The translations under genes and the position numbers were made by a program. This document shows, piece after piece, positions 26,723 through 34,630 of a DNA stretch of 64,000 nucleotides (positions are counted from its first letter, which is position 1; every line of letters begins with the position of its first letter). Where the stretch lies: assembly GCA_017517845.1 (NCBI GenBank), contig JAFWXW010000038.1, forward strand, positions 62,001-126,000, read 5' to 3'. Source of the DNA: Paludibacteraceae bacterium. GTDB taxonomy: Bacteria; Bacteroidota; Bacteroidia; Bacteroidales; Paludibacteraceae. The notes beneath the pieces were generated by a model. It saw nothing but the letters and a program-made list of their open reading frames with translations, searched no databases and had not been told where the DNA came from.

Positions 26723-27340
26723 ATGATAGAAACAGAAACAATAGATATGTTAGAAATAGGAAATACTATAGTTTCTCTAGACCTTTTTACAAAATACTTT
26801 ATTTGTGATTATAAAGCATGTAAGGGAATTTGTTGTGAAGAAGGTGATGGTGGAGCTCCTCTCACAGCAGAAGAAGACGAGAAGATAAAATCTATCTTGC
26901 CAGAAATATTGCCTCTACTACCTCGCAAAGCTAAAGAAATAATTGAAAAACAAGGCACTTCATATATAGATAAAGAGGGAGATTTGGTTACCTCTATCAT
27001 TGGCAACAGAGAATGCGTGTTTTCTTATCGCGACAAAGACGGATGGAAATGTGCTATTGAAACAGCTTACAATGCTGGTAAAGTAGATTTCAAGAAGCCT
27101 ATTTCCTGTCATTTATACCCAGTAAGACTAACTGAATATCCCAAATTTACTGCAGTAAACTTCCATAAATGGGACATTTGCGACTGTGCTCTTGCCTTTG
27201 GCAAAAGAGAGAAAGTTCCTGTATATAAGTTTCTTAAAGAACCTCTTATCCGCAAGTTTGGCGAAGATTGGTACGCAGAACTAGAAGAAGCCGCAGAAGC
27301 CTTCTACGATTCCGACTACTATAGAGATATGAAGAAGTGA
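26723..27340 (+). CDS. DUF3109 family cysteine-cluster protein
   Basis: A 205-residue cytoplasmic protein with two Cys clusters. CDYKACKGICCEEGD lies near residue 30, and CVFSY...WKCAIE, SCHLYPVR and WDICDCALAFG come later. This is the DUF3109/YkgJ-like pattern of a probable metal- or cluster-binding protein; the biochemical function is unknown. The middle is helical (EEDEKIKSILPEILPLLPRKAKEII). It lies 23 nt after the TonB-domain gene and ends in a bidirectional terminator shared with tRNA-Leu. Confidence 0.9.
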   Translation: MIETETIDMLEIGNTIVSLDLFTKYFICDYKACKGICCEEGDGGAPLTAEEDEKIKSILPEILPLLPRKAKEIIEKQGTSYIDKEGDLVTSIIGNRECVFSYRDKDGWKCAIETAYNAGKVDFKKPISCHLYPVRLTEYPKFTAVNFHKWDICDCALAFGKREKVPVYKFLKEPLIRKFGEDWYAELEEAAEAFYDSDYYRDMKK

Positions 27341-27345
27341 AACAT

Positions 27346-27381
27346 AAAGAAAGAGATGAACCAAAGTTCATCTCTTTCTTT
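27346..27381 (+). terminator. Bidirectional terminator between DUF3109 and tRNA-Leu
   Basis: AAAGAAAGAGATGAAC (27346-27361) pairs perfectly with GTTCATCTCTTTCTTT (27366-27381) around CAAA. It can end transcripts from both strands. Confidence 0.85.
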
Positions 27382-27382
27382 G

Positions 27383-27466
27383 TACTCGAGGCGGGACTTG
27401 AACCCGCACAGCCGTAATGGCCAAAGGATTTTAAGTCCTTCGTGTCTACCATTCCACCACTCAAGC
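27383..27466 (-). tRNA. tRNA-Leu, anticodon TAA
   Basis: A class II tRNA of 84 nt on the minus strand: acceptor GCTTGAG/CTCGAGT with two G-T wobbles, anticodon arm AAGGA-CTTAAAA-TCCTT (TAA), a long variable arm GGCCATTACGGCTG, T arm GCGGG-TTCAAGT-CCCGC, discriminator A, no encoded CCA. Confidence 0.95.
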
Positions 27467-27489
27467 CCGATGTGTTTGTAAACACGGTG

Positions 27490-27497
27490 CAAAGATA
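27490..27497 (-). promoter_or_regulatory. -7 promoter box for tRNA-Leu
   Basis: TATCTTTG on the minus strand, 23 nt before the tRNA 5' end. Confidence 0.6.
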
Positions 27498-27560
27498 CAA
27501 CAATTTTTATAAATTACAAATAGAATCACAAAAAAATCATTTTATTTAAATAAAAAACAC

Positions 27561-27568
27561 TATATTTG
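27561..27568 (+). promoter_or_regulatory. -7 promoter box for the phosphoethanolamine-transferase transcript
   Basis: TATATTTG; expected start near 27575, giving a leader of about 295 nt. Confidence 0.5.
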
Positions 27569-27574
27569 CAGAAT

Positions 27575-27824
27575 AAGACATATCAAGTCCTAGAGCGGAC
27601 TTCTTAAATATAATCCTTTTTAAATCATTACCAAAACGACCAATATTAAGTAATAACAAACAAAGAGGATAGGCATGGGTGTATATCACTACGTCCTTTC
27701 GTTTGTTTGTGGGTGCTTGGTCGTACCTTGGTAATGACGATAGGAATATGATATACGCCTTTTTTACTATCCTCCTTTATTACCTAAAACGACCAATTAT
27801 ATGTAATAACAAGCAGAAGGGATA
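27575..27824 (+). ncRNA. Elaborate structured leader RNA with competing helices
   Basis: A 5' hairpin (AAGTCC/GGACTT, 27585-27602) is followed by a nested stem of three helices: 27626-27634 with 27728-27736, 27637-27643 with 27717-27723, and 27656-27664 with 27702-27710. The apical loop (GAGGATAG, AGGC, GTATATC) is complementary to 27750-27774 (GATATAC, GCCT, CTATCCTC), which contains a run of six T. A second copy of the 5' arm at 27779-27824 can pair with the same 3' arm (27717-27735), giving a mutually exclusive fold. No coding frame of note. I read it as a cis-regulatory switch or small RNA; family unknown. With the tRNA promoter this accounts for the 404-nt gap. Confidence 0.55.
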
Positions 27825-27870
27825 AACTTTTGTGTGGAGTGTAGTTGTATATAACAATTTATATTCTATT

Positions 27871-29487
27871 ATGAAAGTTTATTTTAATCTTACCATAGAT
27901 TTCTTGAGAAGAAATCTATGGACTTTTGTGTTTTTATTTTATCAAACTTTTCTAGTTTATTTATTAGCTATTAATGCTGCAAACGGAGATGTCAAAGAGA
28001 GAGTTATAGTAAACCTACTTTGGGCATTATTATCCATTATGTCAGTTTGTTTCTTGAATACCAAATTAAAAAATTGGTTTATTTCTATTATATATGCCAT
28101 TAGTTTTATCCCCAATATTATTGTTTTAAGTTTCTTTCTTATTAACAATTATATTATGAAATCTACAGACTTCTTTGTAATATTTGATACAAACCCCAAT
28201 GAAGCTATAGGATTTTTTGATACTCTACAGATTAAAACGGTATTTTATGTTATCATTTACATTATAATTGGTACGCTTTTATTTATAAGGGCTCTTAAAA
28301 CTAAAGGAAATAATACAAAACGTTATGTTGGTATCATATTTTTAATACTATTTACATTTATTTCTGCAAACCTGCCATTTAGGTCAAAAGTAGCCAGTAT
28401 TGATTTTTATAAATCATTTATGAATTTCAATAAAGAAATAATGGAAATAAAAGAATTTTATAAAAATAGAGAGAATATTAAAATAGATGCCACTTCAAAC
28501 TTAAATACTTGTCCAAAGAATATTATTCTTATAATAGGCGAAAGTGCAAATAGACATCACTATAGTATTTATGGTTATAAAAGAAATACTACTCCGCATT
28601 TAGACTCTATTAAATCAGAATTATACATATTTAATGATGTTGTAACTCCACATATACAAACATTAAATGCTATAAGATATATTTGCACATTTAGCAATCA
28701 TAGTGCACCAAAGTTATATAAAAAAGAGCCTTCTATCGTTGAAATTTTTAAAGCAGCTGGATACAAAACATACTGGTTAGATAATCAGGGAAGTGGAGGT
28801 ATTGACACATATACTCCTACAAGTTACAGAGCATTTGCAAAACTATCTGATAAATTTGTTCTCTTACCAAACGGATATAATGACGAGGAATTATTACCTA
28901 TTTTAGATTCATGTCTAAACGAATCTAATGAAAATAAGTTTGTAATAATTCATTTAAAAGGTAGTCATTTCCCATATAAAGATTACCCTAAGGAATTTAG
29001 GCTCTTTAATTCAAAAGAAAACCCCTCAGCTTTTTGTAAAGAAATGACTGACAAAGACATAGAGAATATTAATAACTATGACAATACTATTCTGTATAAC
29101 GATTTTATTATATCATCTGTCATAAATAAGATTAAATCATACACTGGCTTAAATTTAATGTTATATACATCAGACCACGGAGAGGAAATGTATGACACAC
29201 AATTATATGCTGGGCGTGGATTTGAAAATATTACTCCTAGTATGTGTGAAGTTCCTTTTATACTTTACTTAAATGATGCTTACAAAGAAATACTTAACAC
29301 AGAGATATTTAATACTAATCGTGCATTTTCTACAGAAGATATTCCTCATAGTCTTTTAGATATATGCAAAATTGATTATGTTTTAAAAGATTCTACAAGA
29401 AGTATATTTAATTCAAATTTCATTGAACGTGAACGGTTTGTAAAGGAAGAGAATTACGAGAAAATAAAATCTAGAAGTAACAATTAA
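27871..29487 (+). CDS. Phosphoethanolamine transferase-like membrane sulfatase-fold enzyme
   Basis: 538 residues from MKVYFNLTIDF. Five N-terminal membrane segments (about 15-160) precede a periplasmic alkaline-phosphatase-fold domain. Catalytic features: IILIIGESANRHHYSIYGYK, with Ser where EptA has its nucleophilic Thr (the GES form is also found in OpgE/CptA-type enzymes), and YTSDHGEEMY plus EVPFILY for metal binding. Such enzymes move phosphoethanolamine from phosphatidylethanolamine to lipid A, heptose or glucans, changing surface charge; the acceptor here is unknown. The frame could start at a GTG at 27832, but the ATG at 27871 fits the first membrane helix. It is preceded by a long structured leader and followed by tandem hairpins. 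Confidence 0.85.
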   Translation: MKVYFNLTIDFLRRNLWTFVFLFYQTFLVYLLAINAANGDVKERVIVNLLWALLSIMSVCFLNTKLKNWFISIIYAISFIPNIIVLSFFLINNYIMKSTDFFVIFDTNPNEAIGFFDTLQIKTVFYVIIYIIIGTLLFIRALKTKGNNTKRYVGIIFLILFTFISANLPFRSKVASIDFYKSFMNFNKEIMEIKEFYKNRENIKIDATSNLNTCPKNIILIIGESANRHHYSIYGYKRNTTPHLDSIKSELYIFNDVVTPHIQTLNAIRYICTFSNHSAPKLYKKEPSIVEIFKAAGYKTYWLDNQGSGGIDTYTPTSYRAFAKLSDKFVLLPNGYNDEELLPILDSCLNESNENKFVIIHLKGSHFPYKDYPKEFRLFNSKENPSAFCKEMTDKDIENINNYDNTILYNDFIISSVINKIKSYTGLNLMLYTSDHGEEMYDTQLYAGRGFENITPSMCEVPFILYLNDAYKEILNTEIFNTNRAFSTEDIPHSLLDICKIDYVLKDSTRSIFNSNFIERERFVKEENYEKIKSRSNN

Positions 29488-29497
29488 CTATATCTTT

Positions 29498-29602
29498 TAC
29501 CCACTATTTTGCCGTGAACGACATAAAAGTGTGTTTCACGGCAGAATAAGGGTACACTATTTCGCCGCGAACAGCATAAAAGAGGGTTTCACGGCAAGTT
29601 TG
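29498..29602 (-). repeat. Two tandem 53-bp units, each a GCCGTGAA hairpin
   Basis: Unit 1 has arms GCCGTGAAC (29511-29519) and GTTTCACGGC (29533-29542). Unit 2 has GCCGCGAAC (29564-29572) and GTTTCACGGC (29586-29595). The units share about 40 positions, including CACTATT and the CATAAAAG loop. In unit 2 the changed base gives a G-U wobble only if transcribed from the minus strand. Confidence 0.75.
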
Positions 29603-29635
29603 AACGTTTTTTTTGCTTTAAATTATTTTTTTACA

Positions 29636-29643
29636 TAAGTTTG
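29636..29643 (+). promoter_or_regulatory. -7 promoter box for yidD
   Basis: TAAGTTTG, 37 nt before the ATG at 29681. Confidence 0.5.
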
Positions 29644-29680
29644 TAGTGCAATATTTGGCTTGTACACACAAACATACCCA

Positions 29681-29911
29681 ATGAGACTAATTAAAAAAAT
29701 ACTTTCTACGATTATATTGTTGCCAGTGTATTTCTATAGGAGTTGTATTTCGCCGCTTACTCCGCCGTCTTGTAGATACACTCCTACGTGCTCTGCATAT
29801 ATGATAGAGGCAGTAAAGAAACATGGGCCATTTAAGGGTCTATGGCTCGGTATAAAAAGAATATGCCGCTGTCACCCATGGGGAGGCAGCGGCTATGATC
29901 CTGTTCCTTAA
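29681..29911 (+). CDS. yidD: Membrane protein insertion efficiency factor YidD
   Basis: 76 residues from [20 protein letters not shown]. It has the conserved YidD core [20 protein letters not shown] and [17 protein letters not shown], with an amphipathic N-terminal helix that lies on the inner membrane. It helps the YidC pathway insert membrane proteins. Often yidD sits beside rnpA and yidC; here it is separated from rnpA by 9 kb. A TTG start 21 nt upstream is possible but unnecessary. It is convergent with the Na/Pi symporter gene with a 6-nt gap. Confidence 0.95.
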   Translation: MRLIKKILSTIILLPVYFYRSCISPLTPPSCRYTPTCSAYMIEAVKKHGPFKGLWLGIKRICRCHPWGGSGYDPVP

Positions 29912-29917
29912 AGAATT

Positions 29918-31720
29918 TTATTTCTTTTTGGTTTCCTGGTATTGTTCTACTACATTTAGAATATAATCACCTATCTTTTCACATTCAGAAATAATGTCCA
30001 TATAGGTAACACTTACAGGATAAGGGTATGCTCTTTCTTTTACTTTTGTTGCGTTGAGCATCTTATATTCGTTACGTAAGTCATTAATTTCTTTTTCTAT
30101 GTCTAGTGATTGTTTTATTAGACTAGGACGTTCTTCATTTGGAGCTCCTAAGATGCTTTGCATATTATTAAGAGCCTTTTCTACCAAAGAGAACATCTTC
30201 TTAATATTATCATCCAATTCTTTTGGATACTCTAAAGCATCATTACGTTTACGTTGCACTGTGCGTGCTATATTATGACATCCGTCACCTATACTTTCTA
30301 TTTCTGAGATAACTCGTAGCATGGCGTGAACATCTTTTTTACCCACATCACTTAATCTACCTTCTGCTACTTTGGTAAGGTAAGAAGCTATCTCTACCTC
30401 CATTCTATCACTGATAGATTCATATTTTTCTATACGTTCATATTGTTTTACGTATTTTTCTTCGTCAGTAATATTATATAAATCCTCTGCTATAGAGAAC
30501 ATTCTAATATTTCTACTAGCGAATACTGAAATTTCTTTATCTGCTTGAAGAATAGAAAGTTCTGATGTAGATAACATACCTGTAGAGATATATGTTAAAC
30601 GGAAATCATCTTCTGAAACCTTCTGTGGGATAATAAATGTAACTGTCTTTTCTATAACTTTCACCAATCCTATCAAAAGAGCAGAGTTTGTTAAGTTAAA
30701 CATGGTATGGAATAAAGACAATCCGTATGATGTGGCTACTTGTGCGTCTAGATATTGTTGTCTTAATGCTTCTTGTGCTGGAGTAAGAACTGCATTCTTA
30801 TCATTTAAGATAGACATTACATCTTTGTTGGCTTCAATAAATGGGATAAGTTGATTTGGATCTGCTTGACCTAATTGTTCTATAACCCATGTCACTAGAT
30901 TTGTAAACGGATAGAATATAGCTAAAACCCATACCACACCAAATAAGTTAAAGATTAGGTGAGCCATAGCAGCACGTTTTGCTGGTACATTGGCAGGAAT
31001 AGCTGCAATATTTGCAGTAATAGTGGTACCAATATTTTCACCTAATACCATTGCAACAGCCAGATCGTATGAAATCCAACCTTTTGTACACATAATAAGT
31101 GTAATGGCCATGGTGGCAGAAGAAGACTGTACCACTATGGTAAGGATAGTACCTACAAGTAAGAAAATAAGCACAGAACCATAGCCATAATTGGTATATT
31201 GGTTTAGGAATGCCAACATATCTGGGTTTTGGCTCAAATCTGGCACTGAATTCTTAAGCATATCTAAGCCCATAAATAACAATGCGAAGCCTATTAGGAA
31301 TTCACCTATAGATTTACGTTTATTATTTGAAGAGAAAATAAATGGGATAGAAATAGCTATAATAGGAAGTGTAAGTGCAGAAATGCTAAATTTAAATCCA
31401 AAGAGAGAGATAATCCAAGCGGTGGCAGTAGTACCTATATTTGCCCCCATAATCACAGAAATGGATTGTGCTAGATTAAGAAGTCCTGCATTAACAAAAC
31501 TTACCACCATTACTGTGGTTGCAGATGAAGACTGGATTAATGTAGTAATCAAAAGACCTGTAAACAAACCAATAAATCTGTTTTTGGTCATCGCAGTCAA
31601 TATGGAACGTAAACGTTCACCAGCCACTTTCTGCAGTCCCTCACTCATCATTTTCATACCAAAGAGGAACACCCCTAATGAACCTATCAGGGTCAGAAAA
31701 TCATAAAAACTATAATTCAT
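29918..31720 (-). CDS. Na+/phosphate cotransporter family protein with PhoU-like domain
   Basis: A 600-residue NptA/YjbB-type transporter. Two inverted membrane repeats carry the signature QSSSAT (LIQSSSATTVMVVSF and VVQSSSATMAITLIM), with GENIGTTITANIAA and the related GANIGTTATAWI. From about residue 390 the cytosolic PhoU-like helical domain follows (DLYNITDEEKYVKQYERIEKY, VISEIESIGDGCHNIARTVQ). It moves inorganic phosphate with sodium, or exports phosphate, across the inner membrane. Its promoter box is at 31745-31752. No two-component genes are nearby. Confidence 0.93.
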   Translation of the reverse strand: MNYSFYDFLTLIGSLGVFLFGMKMMSEGLQKVAGERLRSILTAMTKNRFIGLFTGLLITTLIQSSSATTVMVVSFVNAGLLNLAQSISVIMGANIGTTATAWIISLFGFKFSISALTLPIIAISIPFIFSSNNKRKSIGEFLIGFALLFMGLDMLKNSVPDLSQNPDMLAFLNQYTNYGYGSVLIFLLVGTILTIVVQSSSATMAITLIMCTKGWISYDLAVAMVLGENIGTTITANIAAIPANVPAKRAAMAHLIFNLFGVVWVLAIFYPFTNLVTWVIEQLGQADPNQLIPFIEANKDVMSILNDKNAVLTPAQEALRQQYLDAQVATSYGLSLFHTMFNLTNSALLIGLVKVIEKTVTFIIPQKVSEDDFRLTYISTGMLSTSELSILQADKEISVFASRNIRMFSIAEDLYNITDEEKYVKQYERIEKYESISDRMEVEIASYLTKVAEGRLSDVGKKDVHAMLRVISEIESIGDGCHNIARTVQRKRNDALEYPKELDDNIKKMFSLVEKALNNMQSILGAPNEERPSLIKQSLDIEKEINDLRNEYKMLNATKVKERAYPYPVSVTYMDIISECEKIGDYILNVVEQYQETKKK

Positions 31721-31744
31721 ACAAAAAAGAATAAAATATTTCTA

Positions 31745-31752
31745 CAAATATA
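31745..31752 (-). promoter_or_regulatory. -7 promoter box for the Na/Pi symporter gene
   Basis: TATATTTG on the minus strand, 24 nt before the ATG. Confidence 0.5.
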
Positions 31753-31833
31753 TTAATTTTTTTTATTTTTAAGAATAGAAGTTGGATTTTATTATGATTT
31801 TCTTTAACTTTATGTGTCAAAATAATTACAACT

Positions 31834-33495
31834 ATGATAGGAAACAGAATAGAAATTATTTGTAAAAACAATGGAGAGAGAATTTTAGCTCCATTAGGTA
31901 TTACTCTAGAAGAACTTTTATTACTCCTAAAAGTAGAAAATCCTGAAAAAATCTTAGGTGCATTAGTCAATAACAAACCTACTCAATTAAGAACACAACT
32001 ATTTGCCAATAAAACAGTTGAGTTTATTGATTACTCTTCTCTACTAGGTAGAGGTATTTATATTCGTTCATTGGTTTTCATCATTTATAAAGTGGTAAAA
32101 GACTTTATAGAAAATCCAGAATTTAGAGTAGAACATTCTGTACCTAGCGGATATTATTGTACAATAGAAAGTAACGGCAAGAAAATTTCCAACGATCAAT
32201 TAAAATTGATATTGGACGAGGTGCAAAAAGTAATTGATGCAGACCTACCTTTTGAATTGATGTATAGACCCAAAAAAGAGGTAATAGAAGAATTTAAAAA
32301 GAGAGGAGAAGATTCTGTTGGCAACCTATTGAAGTATAGTAAATATTATTACACCTATTATTATAAGCTTGGTGAAACCATAGATTTTTATCATAGTCTA
32401 TTAGCTCCTTCCACCTCATACATTAAATTGTTTGATATTTCACCATGTTTTGATGGTTTCTTGATTAGGATTCCTAAACAAGAAAATATGTCTGAACTAG
32501 AGGACATTGTGGAAATGGATAAGATATTTGAAATCTTTAATGAATATGTAGAATGGAATAAAATTGTGGGATTGGAGGATTTACCAAGCCTAAATAGCAT
32601 TACAAAAACTCAAAAAGATTCACTTATTAAGGTGACAGAAGCACTGCACGAAAAGAAAATAGCCAAAATAGCAGATACCATAGCAGAAAATCCTAAAATT
32701 AAGATTATTTTAGTGGCAGGTCCTTCTTCTTCTGGAAAAACTACATTTAGTAAGAGGTTGAGTGTGCAACTAGCAGCGGCAAAAAAACGCCCTATTCCAC
32801 TTTCACTAGATGATTATTATTTAACTCATGACAAAACCCCTCTAGATGAATTTGGAGAATTGGATTTTGAGTCTTTGTATGCTCTAGACCTACCTCTATT
32901 CAATGAACAATTGAATGCTATGCTTTCTGGAGTTGAGGTACAAACTCCTAGATTCAATTTTGAGAATGGTCAGAGAGAACTAGGTAAAAAAATCAAGCTA
33001 AATGAAAATGATGTGTTGATTATAGAGGGTATTCATGGACTTAATCCTGAATTAACAGCCTCTGTGCCAGAAGAAAATAAATTTAAAGTTTATGTTTCTG
33101 CCCTAACCACATTGTCACTTGACGAGAGAAACTGGCTTTCTACATCAGACACTAGACTTCTGCGCAGGTGTATTCGTGACCATAAATATAGAAATTACCC
33201 TGCAGAAAATACAATTCTTCGTTGGCCTAGTGTACGTAGAGGTGAACACAAATGGATATTCCCATATCAAGAAAATGCAGATGCCATGTTTAATTCATCA
33301 TTGTTATTTGAATTATCCACTATAAAAAAACAAGCAGAACCTCTATTAACAGAAGTTCCGCAAGATAGTGATGCTTATCCAGAAGCTCGTCGTTTGCTTA
33401 ATATTTTACAATTCTTTACCCCTATTTCCTATTACGATGTTCCAAATACATCACTACTAAGAGAATTTTTAGGAGGAAGTAGTTTTAGATATTAA
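31834..33495 (+). CDS. Nucleoside (uridine-type) kinase with ThrRS-like N-terminal domains
   Basis: A 553-residue fusion typical of Bacteroidales. Residues 1-65 are a TGS-like beta-grasp domain (MIGNRIEIICKNNGERILAP). Residues about 70-220 resemble the ThrRS/AlaRS second additional domain, though the zinc-type His/Cys pattern of editing enzymes is not evident. Residues about 285-500 are a P-loop uridine kinase/phosphoribulokinase domain (Walker A GPSSSGKTT, SLDDYYLTHDKTP, DVLIIEGIHGLNPEL). The kinase likely phosphorylates uridine/cytidine; the role of the N-terminal part is unknown. The 3' end overlaps recX by 11 nt, convergent. A near-consensus -7 (TAACTTTA, 31805-31812) precedes it. Confidence 0.88.
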   Translation: MIGNRIEIICKNNGERILAPLGITLEELLLLLKVENPEKILGALVNNKPTQLRTQLFANKTVEFIDYSSLLGRGIYIRSLVFIIYKVVKDFIENPEFRVEHSVPSGYYCTIESNGKKISNDQLKLILDEVQKVIDADLPFELMYRPKKEVIEEFKKRGEDSVGNLLKYSKYYYTYYYKLGETIDFYHSLLAPSTSYIKLFDISPCFDGFLIRIPKQENMSELEDIVEMDKIFEIFNEYVEWNKIVGLEDLPSLNSITKTQKDSLIKVTEALHEKKIAKIADTIAENPKIKIILVAGPSSSGKTTFSKRLSVQLAAAKKRPIPLSLDDYYLTHDKTPLDEFGELDFESLYALDLPLFNEQLNAMLSGVEVQTPRFNFENGQRELGKKIKLNENDVLIIEGIHGLNPELTASVPEENKFKVYVSALTTLSLDERNWLSTSDTRLLRRCIRDHKYRNYPAENTILRWPSVRRGEHKWIFPYQENADAMFNSSLLFELSTIKKQAEPLLTEVPQDSDAYPEARRLLNILQFFTPISYYDVPNTSLLREFLGGSSFRY

Positions 33496-33925
33496 GTTTT
33501 GTAGCAATAATATCATATTCAAAGCCCCTAGAGAGAGCATGCCTTAATAACTTGGCACGGATTTCGTAATCTGTGCCTTTTTTTATGGTTTTTCTCTTTT
33601 TTTCCACGATTTCATCGAGAATTTCTGCATATTCTTGCTCATTAATTTCATCTAATTCTTTCTTGATAATATCTGAAGAAATATTAAGTGCTTTCAAATG
33701 AGTTTGGATTTTTACTCTTCCCCAATGACTAAACCTAAATTTATCCTTAACAAATGCCCTAGCAAACCTTTCCTCATTTATATAATCTTCTTCTATAAGT
33801 TTATCTATAATGGGTTGAACAAATTCTTTTGGAGTTTCCCACTGCACAAGTTTCTCCTTCACTTTCTTTACGCAATGCTCAGAAAGCGAACAATAATAAG
33901 ATGCCTTAATAAAAAATTCTTCCAT
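33485..33925 (-). CDS. recX: Regulatory protein RecX
   Basis: A 146-residue all-helical protein with RecX three-helix repeats (SEHCVKKVKEKLVQW, IDKLIEEDYINEERFARAFVKDKFRFSHWGRVKI, RAKLLRHALSRGFEYDIIATKL). RecX binds RecA filaments and limits recombinase activity. It is the last gene of a minus-strand run rnpA-uvrA-thioredoxin-like-pssA-recX, 6 nt after pssA, and its stop lies inside the convergent nucleoside kinase gene. No LexA-like site was noticed. Confidence 0.9.
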   Translation of the reverse strand: MEEFFIKASYYCSLSEHCVKKVKEKLVQWETPKEFVQPIIDKLIEEDYINEERFARAFVKDKFRFSHWGRVKIQTHLKALNISSDIIKKELDEINEQEYAEILDEIVEKKRKTIKKGTDYEIRAKLLRHALSRGFEYDIIATKLNI

Positions 33926-33931
33926 GAAAAA

Positions 33932-34630
33932 TTACTTCTTTACCGCAAGGATTAGAGATGCTACAATATAACATACCATACTAATAGCCAAGCCCAAAAG
34001 TCCATAACCTAAACATAAAAGCAAAATGGTTAAAACCAATGCAGAAATAGCAAAAATAAGTGGAAGTTTGGAAGGTGATTTAAGTGAAAACATAGGTAAC
34101 TCACATACCAAAAGATATGAGGTCAATATTATAAGTGAAAATAAAAAGATTAGCCCCCAAACAGGTGTAGTCCATGCCACTTGTAGTAGTGGAGAATTTG
34201 CTATGCCTATGATAAACAATGCGTTAGCGGGAGTAGGCATTCCTATAAATGAATGACTCTGACGGGTGTCTAGGTTAAATTTTGCCAATCTAACTGCAGA
34301 AAATGCTGCTATAATAAATGCTGTGTATGGCAAATATGGAGCAAGCCAAAACAAAGACTCTGGATAAGGATAATCCTTAAACATACTGCAAACTAGGGCT
34401 GCAGGAGCAAAACCAAAACTAATCACATCTGCAAGTGAATCCAACTCTTTGCCTATATCTGAACTCACCTTTAAAAGACGAGCCACAAAACCATCAAAAA
34501 AGTCAAAAACTGCAGACAATACTATAAAGACTGCACAATATAATGGGTCTCCAAAAAGTGCAAACTGAACTGCTATACAACCAGATATTAGGTTAAGAGC
34601 AGTAATAGTGTTAGGAATGTGTTTTTTCAT
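33932..34630 (-). CDS. pssA: CDP-diacylglycerol-serine O-phosphatidyltransferase
   Basis: A 232-residue integral membrane CDP-alcohol phosphatidyltransferase. The catalytic motif DG-x2-AR-x8-G-x3-D-x3-D is complete in the segment starting DGFVARLL near residue 46, and HIPNTITALNLISGC opens the protein as in the PssA type II family. It makes phosphatidylserine, precursor of phosphatidylethanolamine, at the inner membrane. Six to eight membrane segments. It overlaps the upstream thioredoxin-like gene by 4 nt. Confidence 0.92.
   Translation of the reverse strand: MKKHIPNTITALNLISGCIAVQFALFGDPLYCAVFIVLSAVFDFFDGFVARLLKVSSDIGKELDSLADVISFGFAPAALVCSMFKDYPYPESLFWLAPYLPYTAFIIAAFSAVRLAKFNLDTRQSHSFIGMPTPANALFIIGIANSPLLQVAWTTPVWGLIFLFSLIILTSYLLVCELPMFSLKSPSKLPLIFAISALVLTILLLCLGYGLLGLAISMVCYIVASLILAVKK

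Noticed and set aside
27633..27824. Two direct repeats of about 39 nt considered as a minimal CRISPR array
   Set aside because: Only two degenerate copies, a 114-nt interval that pairs with the repeats, and no cas genes. No CRISPR array was seen anywhere in the window.
31191..31706. A 171-codon plus-strand frame opposite the Na/Pi symporter gene
   Set aside because: Antisense shadow of a membrane-protein gene with clear family motifs on the other strand.
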